From JAVWPP01 sp036635835 (lineage in GTDB: Bacteria; Bacillota; Clostridia; TANB77; CAG-465): DNA of 23,324 bases. Positions 1 to 6,393 of the stretch are shown here, one piece after another (the first letter of the stretch is position 1; each line of letters opens with the position of its first letter). The DNA lies in assembly GCA_036635835.1 (NCBI GenBank), contig JAVWPP010000019.1:1-23324 (forward strand), given 5' to 3'. A model generated the notes under the pieces. The model was not told the origin of the DNA, made no database searches, and was given only the letters and a program-made list of their open reading frames with translations. The position numbers and the translations under genes were made by a program.

Positions 1-66
1 CTAGGGAAAATAGAGAGTCGCCAATTTTTTTATGCCCAAAAACAGATTTAATCTGTAAATATAGAG

Positions 67-101
67 AAAAACGAGTAATTACAATGTAGTTACTCGTTTT
101 T
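67..101. terminator. Bidirectional hairpin terminator
   Basis: A 12-bp stem (positions 71-82 against 86-97, one G-T pair, AAT loop) is flanked by an A-run on the left and a T-run on the right, so it can end transcription on both strands. On the minus strand it lies directly behind the gene ending at 115. A weaker hairpin at 42-55, followed by T residues on the minus strand, may be a second terminator. Positions 1-66 show no gene. Confidence 0.85.
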
Positions 102-114
102 CATATACTAAAAT

Positions 115-966
115 TTATTCTGTTGTATTTATAGATATACTTAATATTGGATTAGCGATACTTTTAAAATAAATAGACTTATTTGACAAAGTATTTTTTA
201 TAGCAAAATAGTTTATATTATTATATTTATCAAAATATAAAGATAATATAAAGTTCTTATTTGTTTTTTCATCAACTTTCTTTATTAAAGTATTCTTTAA
301 AAAAGAACTTTCATTAACTGAAGTTACAAATACTACAGTATCTACAGCATTTGAGTCTAGTTTTTTCAAAATATACAAACAACTTAAATTATTATCACAG
401 AAAAGTTCAATTTTTTTATCTGGCGTTGACATATTAAAGGAAGCATCATATTTATAATCTTTCAATAGAGATTCTACAAATTCATTACTAATATTTAAAT
501 CCAGATTAAAAGAATAAATATTTTCATTATTAAGAATGAAATAAAAAAATAGTGAACCGTTAGAGATCTCAACATATGAATCTATTATATCCTCCTGTAG
601 CTCAATAGGTAAATCATAAGCTATAACGTTTTTTCCAGATAAACTATTAATTTTAGTCAAAGCAATTGTAGAAAAAACAGTTTTTTTATTAACTTTCTCA
701 GAGATATACACTTCTTTAGCAGATATATTTAATTTAGCAATCATATTATTTTCTGGTAAAGAAAAAATAGTTGTAGCAGTAGAATCTGAAAATTGTTTTT
801 CTGAACTGTCTATATTTTTATTATTAAATGGTAAAGCAAAATTTTTAAATATAAATACCGAAGAAAGCATAAAGATAAGTATGCATATAAATAAAATATT
901 AAGCATTATAATATACAGTTTACGTGAATTACTACTAATTTTAGTTTTTTTATGTTTACGTTTCAT
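115..966 (-). CDS. Membrane-anchored protein of unknown function
   Basis: I do not recognise this 283-residue protein. It starts with a very basic stretch (MKRKHKKTK), followed by one hydrophobic segment at about residues 18-43, so it is probably anchored with the C-terminal part outside the cell. The remainder is Ser/Asn/Lys-rich with alternating hydrophobic residues, suggesting a beta-rich extracytoplasmic domain. No catalytic motif is visible. I chose the ATG at 966 over the upstream ATG at 990: it has a GGTGA ribosome site 5 bases before it, and the upstream ATG lies upstream of the -10 box of an excellent promoter (982-1010), so it would not be transcribed. The gene is monocistronic, ends at the hairpin at 67-101 and diverges from the gene at 1071. 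Confidence 0.8.
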   Translation of the reverse strand: MKRKHKKTKISSNSRKLYIIMLNILFICILIFMLSSVFIFKNFALPFNNKNIDSSEKQFSDSTATTIFSLPENNMIAKLNISAKEVYISEKVNKKTVFSTIALTKINSLSGKNVIAYDLPIELQEDIIDSYVEISNGSLFFYFILNNENIYSFNLDLNISNEFVESLLKDYKYDASFNMSTPDKKIELFCDNNLSCLYILKKLDSNAVDTVVFVTSVNESSFLKNTLIKKVDEKTNKNFILSLYFDKYNNINYFAIKNTLSNKSIYFKSIANPILSISINTTE

Positions 967-981
967 TTTATCACCAATACC

Positions 982-1010
982 ATTATACAATTAGATAAAG
1001 TTTTTTTCAA
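982..1010 (-). promoter_or_regulatory. Sigma-A promoter of the 115-966 gene
   Basis: On the minus strand TTGAAA (1010-1005), a 17-base spacer and TATAAT (987-982). The transcript would start about 10 bases before the chosen ATG, giving a very short leader that just includes the ribosome site. Confidence 0.75.
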
Positions 1011-1025
1011 TATTATTAATATAAC

Positions 1026-1054
1026 TATACAACAAAATAAATATTTGATATAAT
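1026..1054 (+). promoter_or_regulatory. Sigma-A promoter of the 1071-1964 gene
   Basis: TATACA (1026-1031), a 17-base spacer and TATAAT (1049-1054). It sits back-to-back with the divergent promoter at 982-1010, with only 15 bases between the two -35 boxes. Confidence 0.6.
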
Positions 1055-1070
1055 TACATAGAGGTGTATT

Positions 1071-1964
1071 ATGAATATAAAAATAGATAATTATATAGCG
1101 CATGCAAATTTGGTTGTTAAATCATTAGAAACTATAAAAAATGATTATAGCTATATAATAAACGAAGGTGAAATTACAGTTATTGAAGGATATATAAGCA
1201 ATCTAAATAAATTTATATCTCAAATAACGCCATATTACGAGAAAAAAGCTATAACTAAAGTAGAGAAAAAAATAATAGAAAAAAACGTAAATAAAATACT
1301 AGATATAGAAGAAATATGCAAGAAATATACTATAAAAACGTGGAAAGAAATTTTAACACTACCAAAAAACTTTTCAGAAGGACATGTTTTTGATTTTTTA
1401 GTATATTCCTTTGATTTTGATTTAGATAATTTTAACGAAAAATTAAAAAAGTTTGATAATATCGAACTAAACTATATAACAGAAAAGAATTTAGGTGTTT
1501 CGCATAGAAATTACGGATTAATTTTTTCAATAGAAGAAGAAGATTTAATATCTGCTTCTATGGAAAATATATATTTTGAACTACAAGAAAGTAAAAATAC
1601 TTTTTTTATCAATTTAAAAAGCAAAAGTAATTTATACAGAAGAAAAGTAGAAAACTTTTTAATGTTTCACGATGTATCTAGTTCATTAATAACTCCTAAA
1701 CAATTAAAACAAAAGGTTATAGAAAAAGAAGTAAGCAATCATAAGGCATTACTATCTATTAATGGAATGAAGGAATATGTTACTTCAATAATAGCAAATG
1801 CTAAAACGTTAGAGCCATTGAGTTTTTTTGTAATAATAGATGACCAAAATGATTATACTGAATTAATTAACAAGCTTAATGCTAATGCAGAATCATACAA
1901 GATTCCATTAGTTATTATCAATAGAACAGTCTATCAAAAAAGATTACAAGATGTATACAAATAA
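1071..1964 (+). CDS. Hypothetical cytoplasmic protein
   Basis: I do not recognise this 297-residue protein. There is no signal peptide or membrane segment. Residues 1-90 are Lys/Glu/Ile-rich and look helical. The middle (about 95-210) is mixed alpha/beta. The end (about 245-290) contains the strand-like runs LSFFVIIDD and PLVIINR, suggesting a small Rossmann-like fold. No nucleotide-binding P-loop or metal site is obvious. The ATG at 1071 has a GAGGTG ribosome site 6 bases upstream and its own promoter. The gene ends at a hairpin shared with dut on the opposite strand. Base composition matches the neighbours, so there is no sign of recent transfer. Confidence 0.8.
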   Translation: MNIKIDNYIAHANLVVKSLETIKNDYSYIINEGEITVIEGYISNLNKFISQITPYYEKKAITKVEKKIIEKNVNKILDIEEICKKYTIKTWKEILTLPKNFSEGHVFDFLVYSFDFDLDNFNEKLKKFDNIELNYITEKNLGVSHRNYGLIFSIEEEDLISASMENIYFELQESKNTFFINLKSKSNLYRRKVENFLMFHDVSSSLITPKQLKQKVIEKEVSNHKALLSINGMKEYVTSIIANAKTLEPLSFFVIIDDQNDYTELINKLNANAESYKIPLVIINRTVYQKRLQDVYK

Positions 1965-2001
1965 AAAAAAGCTAGTATTATTTATATACTAGCATTTTTT
2001 T
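1965..2001. terminator. Bidirectional terminator between convergent genes
   Basis: A perfect 8-bp stem (1971-1978 with 1986-1993) lies between an A8 run and a T7 run, serving the gene ending at 1964 and dut, whose stop codon at 2000-2002 overlaps the T-run. Confidence 0.85.
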
Positions 2002-2515
2002 ATTTATCGGTACTACCGAAACCTCCGGTTCTTACACCATTAGAATTGTCATTGTCAGCAACTAAGAATTTTTGAAAAAATCCTTGGCCAATAGCGTCAC
2101 CTTTACTTATTTTTATATCGCAAGGGAAAAAATTATAAAAAGCAAACATTATATGTCCTTCATTTGAAACATTGTTATAGTAGTCGCTTTCTATTACGCC
2201 AATACTGTTAGCAAGTACGAGACCTTTCTTAATTGGTCCTGAGCTTCTATTTGCTAAAATAAGCACTTCATCTTCTAGAAAGTATGATTTCACACCTGTT
2301 GGAACTAAAGTGGGTTTTATAGCGTTTTTAGGCGAATTAGAGGTATTATTAAGATATGTTTTGAAATTTTCAAATACCATTTTCCATATAGATGGTATGA
2401 TTAGATCTTCAGCAGATTCAAAATCATAGCCACAAGATTTTGATGTTTTTCTAACGGGTAAATTTATTAAGCTTTCTTTATATGAACTTATTACTTCAAA
2501 GCCTCTTTGTTTCAT
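2000..2515 (-). CDS. dut: dUTP diphosphatase (trimeric dUTPase)
   Basis: Hydrolyses dUTP to dUMP and pyrophosphate in the cytoplasm, keeping uracil out of DNA and supplying dUMP for thymidylate synthesis. All five family motifs can be placed in the 171 residues: GYDF (29-32), RSSG (90-93), GVIESDYY (106-113), GDAIGQG (139-145) and RTGGFGST (162-169). About 25 extra residues lie between motifs I and II compared with short bacterial dUTPases. Odd point: motif III normally reads ID-x-DY with a catalytic Asp, but here that residue is Glu109. I chose the ATG at 2515 because AAAGGAG lies 9 bases upstream; the frame is open upstream to 2566, but that extension has no ribosome site. It follows lemA by 51 bases and is probably cotranscribed with it. 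Confidence 0.9.
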   Translation of the reverse strand: MKQRGFEVISSYKESLINLPVRKTSKSCGYDFESAEDLIIPSIWKMVFENFKTYLNNTSNSPKNAIKPTLVPTGVKSYFLEDEVLILANRSSGPIKKGLVLANSIGVIESDYYNNVSNEGHIMFAFYNFFPCDIKISKGDAIGQGFFQKFLVADNDNSNGVRTGGFGSTDK

Positions 2516-2537
2516 TTGTCTTCTCTCCTTTATAAAT

Positions 2538-2563
2538 ATAGCAACTACATAAGTAGCTGCTAT
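2538..2563 (-). terminator. Intergenic hairpin between lemA and dut
   Basis: An 11-bp stem with a four-base loop and one G-T pair fills most of the 51-base gap between the lemA stop and the dut ribosome site. It is followed by ATTTATAAAGG on the minus strand, so the T-tract is poor. It may act as a partial terminator or as an RNA stability or processing element rather than a full stop. Confidence 0.4.
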
Positions 2564-2566
2564 CAA

Positions 2567-3115
2567 CTAAAATTGTACTTTTATATTTTCTTTTTCTTCT
2601 TCTGTTGTCTTGAAAAATTCTTCTTCTGTATATTTAAATATACTAGCTATAATGTTATTAGGAAAAACCAATATTTTTTCATTGTACATTTGAACAGTAT
2701 CATTGTAGAACTGTCTTGCAAAAGCAATTTTATTTTCTGTTTCAGATAATTGTTGTTGTAGATCTAAAAAATTAGTATTTGCTTTTAAGTCTGGATAACT
2801 TTCTGCTAAAGCAAAAATACTTTTTAAAGTACTTGAAAGTTCATTAGTAGCTTTAGCTGTTTCTTCTACATTTGATGCAGAATTAAAACTGTTTCTAGCT
2901 TCGATTACCTTTTGAAAAGTACCTTCTTCATGTTTAGCATATCCCTTAACTGTTTCAATTAAATTAGGAATAAGATCGAATCTTCTTTTTAATTGAGTTT
3001 CGATTTGTGCCCAAGCATTTTTAACTTTTAGTTTTGCTGATACTAAACTATTGTATACAGCCATAACGAAAAAAGCTAATAAAAGAAGAACTACAAGTGT
3101 TATAATTAATCCCAT
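2567..3115 (-). CDS. lemA: LemA family protein
   Basis: A membrane-anchored LemA protein; the molecular role of the family is not established. The 182 residues begin with one membrane segment (about 3-22), followed by the hallmark block A-W-A-Q-I-E (34-39) to L-K-R-R-F-D-L-I-P-N-L (42-52) and the VKGYAKHE run (56-63). The remainder is helical, as in the family fold. Length is normal. The ATG at 3115 is preceded by a strong AGGAGG site 7 bases upstream; the in-frame ATG at 3133 lies upstream of that site and has none. It is the first gene of a likely lemA-dut pair. No TPM-domain partner gene, often found next to lemA, is present here. Confidence 0.9.
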   Translation of the reverse strand: MGLIITLVVLLLLAFFVMAVYNSLVSAKLKVKNAWAQIETQLKRRFDLIPNLIETVKGYAKHEEGTFQKVIEARNSFNSASNVEETAKATNELSSTLKSIFALAESYPDLKANTNFLDLQQQLSETENKIAFARQFYNDTVQMYNEKILVFPNNIIASIFKYTEEEFFKTTEEEKENIKVQF

Positions 3116-3142
3116 GATAAAACCTCCTATCATAATAAAGTT

Positions 3143-3171
3143 ATTATAACATAAAACAAAATAGATGTATA
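3143..3171 (-). promoter_or_regulatory. Sigma-A promoter of lemA-dut
   Basis: On the minus strand TATACA (3171-3166), 17 bases, TATAAT (3148-3143), the latter preceded by TGT, an extended -10 signal. Confidence 0.7.
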
Positions 3172-3207
3172 CAAGCTAAATAAAAATTATCATATTTGAG
3201 CATAAAA

Positions 3208-3236
3208 TTGACAAATTATTTGATTTATAATATAAT
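3208..3236 (+). promoter_or_regulatory. Perfect consensus sigma-A promoter
   Basis: TTGACA (3208-3213), exactly 17 bases, TATAAT (3231-3236). This is a full 12/12 match and should be a strong constitutive promoter for the wall hydrolase-ksgA operon, unless a repressor acts on it. Confidence 0.85.
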
Positions 3237-3257
3237 GTATTTACGGAGGTATTTTCT

Positions 3258-4202
3258 ATGCACGAAGGTATAGTAAATAAACTAAAATATAGCTTATCTT
3301 TAGCATTAATTATAGCTATTTTAGTAACTATAGGTATGGTATATGTAGCTTATAGAGTAAAACCTATAACAATTTCATATTTAGGTAAAGAGTATAAAGT
3401 TAAAACGTTAGCAAATACCGTAAGAAGTTTGATGTTAGACAAAAAACTTTCTTATGATAAAACATATAAATTTGAACCAAGTTTAGATAGTATGCTACAA
3501 AAAGGAGACAAAGTTGTAATTACTAAAGAAGTAGAACTAGCAACAATTAGGTTAGATATAACAGATGCTAATGAAATTAAAATAATAAAAATAGAAGAAG
3601 AAAAAGCAGCTATAGATTTTTCTAAAGAACGCAAAAATAATAATGAAATAGAAAAAGGAAAAACTAATATAATTCAAGCCGGTAAAAATGGAGAAAAGAC
3701 CACTTTGTATAAGACAGTATATTCAGGGAATAATAAAGTAGATAAAATAATATTAGCCGAAAACAAAGTAGATCCTATTAATGAAATAATTGAAGTTGGA
3801 ACAAAACCAAAAGAAAATGCTCCTGTAAAAGGAGAGGCTATACCACAAAACGAATCAGATGTTGAAATTTTGGCAAGGGTTATTTATGCAGAAGCAAGGG
3901 GAGAACCATATCAAGGAAAGGTTGCTGTTGGAGCTGTTATAGTAAATAGAGTTAAAAGTTCAAGATTTCCTAATTCAATTGCAGACGTAGTATATGCGCC
4001 TGGTCAGTTTTGTACAGTAAGAGATGGACAGATTAATTTAAGACCTTCTCAAGAAGCATTTAACGCAGCAAGAGATGCTATTTCAGGAATAGATCCATCA
4101 AATGGAGCATTATATTTTTATAATCCAAGAACATCAACAAGCAGATGGATTTTCTCAAGACCAGTAAAAGCTGCAATTGGTAATCATAGATTTGCAATAT
4201 AA
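3258..4202 (+). CDS. Membrane-anchored cell-wall hydrolase (DUF348-G5-SleB type)
   Basis: Predicted peptidoglycan hydrolase outside the membrane, 314 residues. In order: short cytoplasmic tail, one membrane segment (about 12-32), a ubiquitin-like DUF348 domain (about 35-88), a G5-like domain (about 112-184) and a hydrolase_2/SleB-CwlJ domain (about 200-314). The catalytic domain starts with ILARVIYAEARGEP (204-217); Glu212 matches the conserved family Glu and is probably catalytic. A conserved Gln-Phe-Cys stretch follows at 250-252. The arrangement resembles YabE/RpfB-type proteins with the wall-cutting domain replaced by a SleB-like one. A GGAGG site 8 bases before the ATG and a perfect promoter support the start. 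ksgA follows after 21 bases in the same orientation, recalling the yabE-rnmV-ksgA order of Bacillus without rnmV. Confidence 0.88.
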   Translation: MHEGIVNKLKYSLSLALIIAILVTIGMVYVAYRVKPITISYLGKEYKVKTLANTVRSLMLDKKLSYDKTYKFEPSLDSMLQKGDKVVITKEVELATIRLDITDANEIKIIKIEEEKAAIDFSKERKNNNEIEKGKTNIIQAGKNGEKTTLYKTVYSGNNKVDKIILAENKVDPINEIIEVGTKPKENAPVKGEAIPQNESDVEILARVIYAEARGEPYQGKVAVGAVIVNRVKSSRFPNSIADVVYAPGQFCTVRDGQINLRPSQEAFNAARDAISGIDPSNGALYFYNPRTSTSRWIFSRPVKAAIGNHRFAI

Positions 4203-4223
4203 ATATAGAAAGGGTGAATAATA

Positions 4224-5099
4224 TTGAATACAGAGGATATAACAATACAAACATTAAAAAAATATAATCTAAAAGCTAATAAAAGATTTGGACAAAATTT
4301 CTTGATAGATGATAATATACTTCAAGGAATAGTAGAAGCAGCAGATGTTACTTCAGAAGATATAGTAGTAGAAATAGGCCCTGGACTAGGAAATCTTACA
4401 GAGTATTTATTAAAAAAAGCTAAAAAAGTAGTAGCATTTGAAATAGACGAAAATATGATTGAAGTTTTACAAGATAGATTCAAGTCAAACAAACTAGAAA
4501 TAATTTTTAATGATATATTAAAAGTAAATATAGATAACTACATATATAGTATAATTGCAAACATGGATTCTTTTAAAGGAAAAGTAAAAGTAGTAGCAAA
4601 TTTGCCGTATTATATTACAACACCAATAATATTTGATTTATTTGAAAATACAACAATGGTTTCAGATATAACTATTATGATACAAAAAGAAGTAGCAGAA
4701 AGAATAGTAGCTATGCCAGGCTGTAAAGAATATGGCGTATTATCTGTAATGTGTAGATATTATTCAGATGCAGAGCTTAAGATACAAGTTCCGCCATCAT
4801 CATTTATACCACAGCCTAATGTATCATCTGCTGTAATTACTTTAACAAAAAGTAGTAAATATAAATTAGAGAATAATGAAGTGTTTGTGAAGTTAGTAAA
4901 ATTAGCATTTTCTCAAAGAAGAAAAAAGATGGTTAACTCACTTGCAAATACAAAATTTCTAGGTTTATCCAAAGATCATATTGTATCTATATGCCGTGAA
5001 GCGGGTATAAAAGATGGCGCTAGAGCTGAGGAAATAGGACTTGAAAAATATTTGCATCTTGCAGAGATGTTTATAAAAGAGAATAAGGAAAACAAATAA
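4224..5099 (+). CDS. rsmA: 16S rRNA (adenine1518/1519-N6)-dimethyltransferase
   Basis: KsgA/RsmA dimethylates two adjacent adenines in the 3'-end hairpin of 16S rRNA during small-subunit assembly, using S-adenosylmethionine. The 291 residues are the usual length. Visible are the N-terminal KRFGQNFL (20-27), the SAM-binding loop EIGPGLGNL (50-58), the acidic ribose-binding Glu73 in AFEIDE, the motif IV NLPYY (126-130) and the C-terminal FSQRRKKMVNSL run. Translation starts at TTG (4224), preceded by AAAGGGTGA 8 bases upstream; there is no ATG in a suitable position. It is the second gene of the operon driven from 3208-3236 and ends at the hairpin at 5111-5143. Confidence 0.96.
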   Translation: MNTEDITIQTLKKYNLKANKRFGQNFLIDDNILQGIVEAADVTSEDIVVEIGPGLGNLTEYLLKKAKKVVAFEIDENMIEVLQDRFKSNKLEIIFNDILKVNIDNYIYSIIANMDSFKGKVKVVANLPYYITTPIIFDLFENTTMVSDITIMIQKEVAERIVAMPGCKEYGVLSVMCRYYSDAELKIQVPPSSFIPQPNVSSAVITLTKSSKYKLENNEVFVKLVKLAFSQRRKKMVNSLANTKFLGLSKDHIVSICREAGIKDGARAEEIGLEKYLHLAEMFIKENKENK

Positions 5100-5110
5100 A
5101 GCATAAGAAA

Positions 5111-5143
5111 AGAGTTAATTCATATTTTGAATTAACTCTTTTT
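5111..5143. terminator. Bidirectional terminator between rsmA and tRNA-Glu
   Basis: A perfect 11-bp stem (5111-5121 with 5129-5139) is followed by T5 on the plus strand and by T4 on the minus strand, ending both rsmA and the tRNA-Glu transcript. Confidence 0.88.
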
Positions 5144-5146
5144 AAA

Positions 5147-5221
5147 TGGTGACCCATAGGAGAATCGAACTCCTGTCTCAGCCTTGAGAGGGCCGCGTCT
5201 TAACCGCTTGACTAATAGGCC
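5147..5221 (-). tRNA. tRNA-Glu (anticodon CTC)
   Basis: A full cloverleaf can be drawn on the minus strand: acceptor GGCCTAT with ATGGGTC, discriminator A, encoded CCA; anticodon stem CGGCC/GGCTG with loop CTCTCAA; T arm AGGAG-TTCGATT-CTCCT. It reads the rarer GAG codon and complements the TTC isoacceptor at 6084-6158. Monocistronic, with its own promoter. Confidence 0.93.
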
Positions 5222-5234
5222 ATTTACATTCAAT

Positions 5235-5263
5235 ATTATAACATAGATATACGCATAAGTAAA
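5235..5263 (-). promoter_or_regulatory. Promoter of tRNA-Glu(CTC)
   Basis: On the minus strand TTTACT (5263-5258), 17 bases, TATAAT (5240-5235) with a TG-n extension, placing the start a few bases before the tRNA. Confidence 0.65.
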
Positions 5264-5271
5264 TATATAAA

Positions 5272-5300
5272 TTAACAAAAAAAACTTAAATTAATATAAT
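5272..5300 (+). promoter_or_regulatory. Promoter of the small ORF at 5316
   Basis: TTAACA (5272-5277), 17 bases, TATAAT (5295-5300). The -10 box abuts the ATG at 5301, so that ATG cannot be in the transcript; this favours the ATG at 5316. Confidence 0.65.
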
Positions 5301-5315
5301 ATGAGTGGTGATTAT

Positions 5316-5504
5316 ATGAAAAAGTGCATTTCAGGCGTGGAACTTAATGTTTTCAATTGTTTAGTAACATCATATATTAGCGAAATTTTAGATAATGAGC
5401 AAATGAGTATTCTTGGAAATTTTTTGCTGCTTGTTGGGCAAACATTAGTAACTATTTCAGATCAAAATAATTTTTGTGGCAATTTTAAAAATATATATAA
5501 GTAA
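5316..5504 (+). CDS. Small hypothetical protein (62 residues)
   Basis: A 62-residue ORF with a good promoter and a GGTG ribosome site 5 bases before the ATG at 5316. It has an acidic middle (EILDNEQMSIL) and then a hydrophobic stretch LGNFLLLVGQTLVTI (about residues 34-48) too short and amphipathic for a sure membrane segment. It resembles, from memory only, short clostridial proteins of the DUF6774 kind, which carry an EL-I-x-x-x-L-G-x-x-L-x-T-I pattern; this needs a profile search. It stands alone between two tRNA loci. Confidence 0.5.
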   Translation: MKKCISGVELNVFNCLVTSYISEILDNEQMSILGNFLLLVGQTLVTISDQNNFCGNFKNIYK

Positions 5505-5601
5505 AGTAGTTATTGAAAAAGTAGTATATAGTATTTTTGCTTAAAAGCATATATAAGCGGTGAACAGTTAGAAGTAATACTTAGCTTCAATATATAAATA
5601 A

Positions 5602-5757
5602 AAGCTTCTTAAAAACCAGTTTAGAAGTAAACAGGCTATATGTGTATTAGATGATAGCAAAGTGTAGTTTACATATGTGTAGATAGTCATTATTTCTAAT
5701 AAAGAGTGGGTATATGAATATAACGAAAAAACAGGAGTAGTAAAGAAGGTAGATTAA
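5602..5757 (+). pseudogene. Possible decayed coding remnant
   Basis: Read in one frame, this stretch gives 52 codons with two internal TAG stops (5665-5667 and 5680-5682) and no start. The last 18 residues, NKEWVYEYNEKTGVVKKVD less the first, look like a natural C-terminus and are followed at once by a hairpin and T-run. TAG is a normal stop in this genome (virD4-like and ybaB genes end with it), so recoding is not the explanation. It may be the tail of a lost gene or chance. Confidence 0.25.
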
Positions 5758-5770
5758 TATCTTCTTTTTT
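5743..5770 (+). terminator. Weak terminator-like hairpin
   Basis: AAGAA pairs with TTCTT and GAT with ATC around a TAAT loop, with a small bulge, followed by T6. It overlaps the end of the possible remnant at 5602-5757. Confidence 0.4.
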
Positions 5771-5771
5771 G

Positions 5772-5953
5772 AGTTGCAAATTGTATGATGAAATCAAAAG
5801 TATAAAAAATACTAATTAAAAATAACAAAAGGATAGAAATCAATCTATCCTTGAAATGTCATAAAAAAGCTAGCACAATTCTAGCACATTTTATTTTAAA
5901 AAGCATATAAAAATGTATAAAAACAGCAAGTAATCAATAGTCATATAAAGCTC
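5772..5953. other. Gene-free stretch with hairpin and tandem repeat
   Basis: No convincing ORF is seen on either strand between 5505 and the tRNA operon terminator. The stretch holds a 7-bp hairpin at 5831-5850, followed on the minus strand by TTTTGTTATTTTT and so possibly a minus-strand terminator, and the 11-bp tandem repeat described separately. The position, just beyond the 3' end of a tRNA operon, suits a remnant of an integrated element. Confidence 0.5.
5870..5891. repeat. 11-bp tandem direct repeat CTAGCACAWTT
   Basis: Two copies, CTAGCACAATT (5870-5880) and CTAGCACATTT (5881-5891), differ at one position and repeat with an 11-base period, about one helical turn. Such short phased repeats near a tRNA 3' end resemble the arm-type sites that tyrosine integrases bind. 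No integrase gene is in the window, so this role is inferred. Confidence 0.6.
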
Positions 5954-5988
5954 AAAAAAACCCTGAAAACATATAGATTTCAAGGTTT
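5954..5988 (-). terminator. Terminator of the tRNA Lys-Glu-Thr operon
   Basis: On the minus strand an 11-bp stem with one G-T pair and an 8-base loop is followed by a T-run; it begins 6 bases after the tRNA-Thr CCA end. Confidence 0.85.
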
Positions 5989-5993
5989 ATACT

Positions 5994-6069
5994 TGGAGCT
6001 GGTGACTGGAATTGAACCCGCGACCTGCTGATTACAAGTCAGCTGCTCTACCTGCTGAGCTACACCAGC
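5994..6069 (-). tRNA. tRNA-Thr (anticodon TGT)
   Basis: Minus-strand cloverleaf: acceptor GCTGGTG/CACCAGC, discriminator T, encoded CCA; anticodon stem GCTGA/TCAGC with loop CTTGTAA. The T arm GCGGG-TTCAATT-CCAGT carries an internal G-A mismatch and an end G-T pair, which is unusual for this otherwise canonical tRNA. It is last in the operon, next to the presumed integration site. Confidence 0.92.
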
Positions 6070-6083
6070 GAAAATAATAATAA

Positions 6084-6158
6084 TGGTGACCCGTACGAGA
6101 CTCGAACTCGTGATACCGCCGTGAAAGGGCGGTGTCTTAACCGCTTGACCAACGGGCC
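6084..6158 (-). tRNA. tRNA-Glu (anticodon TTC)
   Basis: Minus-strand cloverleaf: acceptor GGCCCGT with ACGGGTC, encoded CCA; anticodon arm CCGCC-CTTTCAC-GGCGG; T arm ACGAG-TTCGAGT-CTCGT, where the outer pair is A-T. Middle gene of the tRNA operon, and the main Glu isoacceptor for an AT-rich genome. Confidence 0.95.
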
Positions 6159-6162
6159 GTTG

Positions 6163-6238
6163 TGGTGAGCTATCGCAGGTTCGAACTGCGGACAACTTGA
6201 TTAAAAGTCAAGTGCTCTGCCAACTGAGCTAATAGCCC
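6163..6238 (-). tRNA. tRNA-Lys (anticodon TTT)
   Basis: Minus-strand cloverleaf: acceptor GGGCTAT with ATAGCTC, discriminator A, encoded CCA; anticodon arm CTTGA-CTTTTAA-TCAAG; T arm CGCAG-TTCGAAC-CTGCG. First gene of the operon. Confidence 0.95.
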
Positions 6239-6260
6239 ACAACTTATTACTTCCTCATAT

Positions 6261-6289
6261 ATAATAACATATCTCTTTTTAAAAGTCAA
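6261..6289 (-). promoter_or_regulatory. Promoter of the tRNA Lys-Glu-Thr operon
   Basis: On the minus strand TTGACT (6289-6284), 17 bases, TATTAT (6266-6261) preceded by TGT, an extended -10 element. Confidence 0.75.
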
Positions 6290-6393
6290 TAGTTTATTTT
6301 AGATTTTTTATACTTTTTTTAGTTTTTATAAGAAGTTCAAACTATACTATTGATTAACAAATTCAATTATGTTAAAACAGTGTAGGTGATTTC

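Noticed and set aside
2507..2749. Plus-strand ORF of 80 codons opposite lemA
   Set aside because: Phe/Tyr-rich composition typical of a shadow of AT-rich antisense DNA; lemA on the other strand is a clear family member.
5602..5757. Reassignment of TAG to an amino acid to explain the open frame with two TAG codons
   Set aside because: The VirD4-like gene and ybaB both end with TAG at sensible places, so TAG is an ordinary stop here.
5980..6195. Minus-strand ORF of 71 codons across the tRNA genes
   Set aside because: It lies entirely within tRNA-Thr, tRNA-Glu and part of tRNA-Lys; the reading frame is a by-product of structured RNA genes, with no ribosome site.
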